Shown here one piece after another: positions 61,236 to 64,000 of a DNA stretch of 64,000 bases. This stretch comes from Astrocystis sublimbata. Lineage: Eukaryota; Ascomycota; Sordariomycetes; Xylariales; Xylariaceae. Position numbers and translations under genes: made by a program. The first letter of the stretch is position 1. Every line of letters starts with the position of its first letter. A model generated the notes under the pieces. It made no database searches and had not been told where the DNA came from. It worked only from the letters and a program-made list of their open reading frames with translations. Location of the stretch: the NCBI GenBank assembly GCA_022453515.1, contig JAJNNY010000017.1, forward strand, positions 496,001 to 560,000. Direction: 5' to 3'.

Positions 61236-62252
61236 TCAAAGAAGACTAAAAATGGGTAGGAGGTAGAGTGTAATGGTCCAAAAACACCACCAACGCCAGG
61301 TTGTGGCGTCCTCCTTCGGCGTCTTCTTGGTCACTACCCGATAGGCAGTCACAGCCCCCGTCAGTGCTGGGATGATGTAGCCATACGGTCTCAGGTCCCA
61401 GAACAAGAGGCAGGCGGCGGACCAGAAGCAAACGAAGAAGGCGATCGAGTAACGGGAGAACCGATCACCGATCCATAGTGCAATGGTCTGGCGCCCACGG
61501 GTTCGGTCTCCGGCTTGGTCTTTGAGGTCCTGAACCTGCATTGTCGTCAAGATAACAGCACTGATCATGGTCGTCCAGATGAAGCCCCCGCGGCTGATGT
61601 TGATGTCTGAATATTCGCCGCCGCCGACAGCAATTTCCAAAGACGCACTGTTGAACATCCCGTAGGCGACTGAGATTATGAGGTCGCGGACAACCTCATC
61701 ACCGCCACGAATATCATTGTACATCCAAGTGAGGATCAGTATGAGGAACCCCTGTCGCCATACTCCTAGAAGATAGTTGAATAGCAGGACCAATGGAATC
61801 GCCACAAGCAGGGCACGGCGAGCCTCCGTGGCATTGACCTTGCCGGTTGGTATAGGACGCCATGGCTTATTCAGTAAATCCTCTTGGATGGATTCGGGGG
61901 ACCGTTGATTTGCGAGGTCGAAGATGAACACGCTATACCAGTTGAAGGCTAAGACGAGGGGAAAACGCCAGAGAATTTGGAGGGCACTAGGCGCCTGCTG
62001 GAATCCTTCTGCAAGCACAGAAGCGGCGAATGCGCCTAGGACGCCAAACGCGGTGTTGGGGATGACGAATGTGTCGAAGTTGCTCTCGGTGAACACCCAT
62101 AGCAACTTGGGAATGTAAGCGATCTTTCCCAAGATACTCTTCGAGCCAAACTCGCTTTTCTCCGGAGTTTCGAGGGGGCACTGGAGGGATTTCTCGAGTA
62201 GTGGCGTCCGTGGATCTTGTTCCACGTCGTTGACGTCGTTTGAGTTCGCCAT
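61236..62252 (-). CDS. UbiA-family membrane prenyltransferase or terpene cyclase, single exon
   Basis: An intronless 338-residue polytopic protein of the UbiA superfamily. The first Asp-rich region is degenerate, FDLANQRSPESIQEDLLNKP (residues 111-130), followed by WRPIPTGK. The second is intact, DLKDQAGD (242-249), followed by RGRQT. About eight hydrophobic spans surround them. The pattern, with D-x-x-N-Q and the NKPWRPIP motif in place of the NDxxDxxxD of ubiquinone-type enzymes, resembles the fungal UbiA-like group that includes membrane-bound terpene cyclases such as the fumagillin-pathway cyclase. It could therefore cyclise a prenyl diphosphate or transfer it to an acceptor. Substrate cannot be told from sequence. 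The ATG (ACCATGGCG context) is clear; residues 1-45 are hydrophilic. No oxidase or P450 partner lies within this window, but the right edge is only 1.7 kb away. Confidence 0.85.
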   Translation of the reverse strand: MANSNDVNDVEQDPRTPLLEKSLQCPLETPEKSEFGSKSILGKIAYIPKLLWVFTESNFDTFVIPNTAFGVLGAFAASVLAEGFQQAPSALQILWRFPLVLAFNWYSVFIFDLANQRSPESIQEDLLNKPWRPIPTGKVNATEARRALLVAIPLVLLFNYLLGVWRQGFLILILTWMYNDIRGGDEVVRDLIISVAYGMFNSASLEIAVGGGEYSDINISRGGFIWTTMISAVILTTMQVQDLKDQAGDRTRGRQTIALWIGDRFSRYSIAFFVCFWSAACLLFWDLRPYGYIIPALTGAVTAYRVVTKKTPKEDATTWRWWCFWTITLYLLPIFSLL

Positions 62253-64000
62253 GGTAAGGGGCGGATCGCAGCCAGATGACCTGATGTTTGATGACGAAAT
62301 GAGCTAGTGCTCGGTCCGCCGACTAACAATTGTTGCGTTGGTGACTATCCTCTAGTCGTTTGGAAGAGTAGTTGGCATAGATAATGGAAGGATTTATTTA
62401 GAGGCAAAAGCGTTGATTCTTATTAGTGTGGCATCGAGGACTGAGGTCGCGAATATCCTTCGACAGGACCTGGCCGTGGCTTCCGGTATATATGTGGTCT
62501 CTTGGCGTTGTTGAGTGGAAAGTAGAGTTACTCCCGTTATGTATTCGTGCTTTGTCACTCTGTGTTGTAATAATTTAGTCGCAAGCGAAACGCCCAAACT
62601 TATGCAAGACAACAGGCTAGCACCTCCGTCTCGAGCTACAACGGGAACGATACGTCGAGTACTGTGTACATTACCGATCGACAACCATGTCCGCCAGGGT
62701 CACCGGTTACTACAATGATGTAGTTGGTTAGCGGTACATGGAATGTGTGGGTCGTGAGCGAGGTGGGTAATTAACGGCTACATCGCGATTTTGGATTCTG
62801 TGCCAATGTCAAACAAGTGTATATGTATATGGTAAGGGTGAGCGAGGAGGGTGGGTTCGGGTTCACTTACTCAATGGTTCCTCGGGACCTCCCTTCTTCT
62901 TTTCCTCTTCCTGGCCCCCATATGACCCCTATCTAGCTCCATTTCCTGCATGTGTATTCTGTATCTCACCTGAAGGTAGCGTCGGCTGCGATGAGTGTGG
63001 GTTGGTACATCGTACCAAGCAGGTCGCCCAGGACACCATCGACCAAAAGCGTTGGGGGTTTAATCATCTCACCGCCAAGGGTCCACCAGTACTAAGGGCG
63101 ACCCTTGCCGTCCCTGTCAATCCTGGACCCATCATCAAGTGTTAGGTAGTCTGTTGCTTGCTCCTCGGCTAATGCGGGCAAAATGTGACCCTTCCAGCTG
63201 GTATTTCGTTGGTGTGCTCGTACCCAGATTGGCAATGTGTGCCGTACCAATGACGCTTCAAGTACACAAACACGCGGTAGATGTTTGTCCTGTTTTGGAC
63301 TGGCGATAGGTAGCATCGTGGGCACGATGGCTCAGCTATACATAGTACATAGGTCTGCTGAAATCTTCATGAGCTAATAATCCGAGGAAGCGCATTCTTT
63401 GCGGCATTTTGACTGACGATCTATGCCGTTGACCTACCCTTCGTCGACGCTTTCGGCAGTCGACTGATTCCACTTCAGGGCAAGGCCAAAAGGTTGTCTC
63501 CGCCGTGGTCACGTTTCTGGTCGAGAACCCCCTTCTTATCAAGTAGGTAGTATACTATGTACATACTTAATGGTATTCACCACACAGCACGATGCAGCAG
63601 AAATACTTACTCAGCTCGACGTGCTACCGGCCAGACTATGGCGGGGCTGACTAGTACACAATTCTTCTCATGCTGTACAAAGCCTGGGCAACCAAGGCGT
63701 GCGTCTCGCCCCTGTCACTGTTCTGGTGGCTGTTGTATTCCTGCCCAGTCTGTGAAGGCCGTTGTGCCAACTTCATGGTAGTGTAAGTGACAGATGCTGT
63801 CCAGCGAAAGAGCGGACCCGACGCCAACGCCGACCAATTCGATGTGGTCCAGGACTAAGAACATGCTAAACAAGACGGCCCACTTAAGGTAATAAAACGT
63901 TGCAGACTACCTAGGTATCAATTGTGGGAAGCGGACAAGGGGACGTCCACCAGGGGCATGGACAGGGGTTGGGCTCACGTATCTAGATTTCATAACGCGC
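62253..64000. other. right-edge noncoding stretch
   Basis: 1.75 kb upstream of the UbiA gene. It should hold that gene's promoter. No other frame is credible; short open frames (63092-63325, 63557-63781) are unlike any family I know. Confidence 0.5.

Overview
The window is nuclear DNA of a filamentous ascomycete, most likely a Sordariomycete. The evidence is a set of protein-coding genes broken by short introns (51 to 240 bp, GT-AG, often with a CTAAC/CTGAC-like branch site), typical fungal housekeeping proteins, and long intergenic tracts sprinkled with TACCTA/TAGGTA words. No rRNA, tRNA, CRISPR or bacterial-type operon was found. All gene models were joined by hand from reading frames and splice signals; no database search was run.

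Layout, left to right: the 3' end of DPB2 (DNA polymerase epsilon subunit B, +); ERG4 (last step of ergosterol synthesis, -); a coiled-coil protein of unknown function (+); a branched-chain amino acid aminotransferase (-) with a perfect ATGACTCAT Gcn4/CPC1-type palindrome about 250 bp upstream; a Cys-rich single-pass membrane protein (+); a 6.7-kb gene-free tract; WEE1 kinase (+); GCP3 of the gamma-tubulin complex (-); a 569-bp terminal-inverted-repeat element in the shared GCP3/HFI1 promoter region; HFI1/ADA1 of SAGA (+); MRC1/claspin (+) preceded by an MCB box abutting an E2F-like site; two unrecognised proteins (+); an MFS transporter with a 220-residue low-complexity N-terminus (-); a Pro/Gln/Tyr-rich protein with a collagen-like stretch (+); a 7-TM receptor (+); and a UbiA-type prenyltransferase/terpene-cyclase-like membrane protein (-).

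The left and middle parts (0-42 kb) are conserved core genome, with a notable share of S-phase and mitosis genes (DPB2, WEE1, GCP3, MRC1). From about 42 kb rightwards gene density falls to roughly one gene per 5 kb, the genes are of the lineage-variable kind (transporter, receptor, UbiA enzyme, low-complexity protein), and no other credible coding sequence could be found between them.

I did not find a clearly new system. The observations that most deserve a second look are the inverted-repeat element, which carries two perfect MCB (ACGCGT) boxes in a shared promoter, the unusual N-terminal extension of the MFS transporter, and the UbiA-type enzyme near the right edge, which may belong to a gene cluster continuing outside the window.
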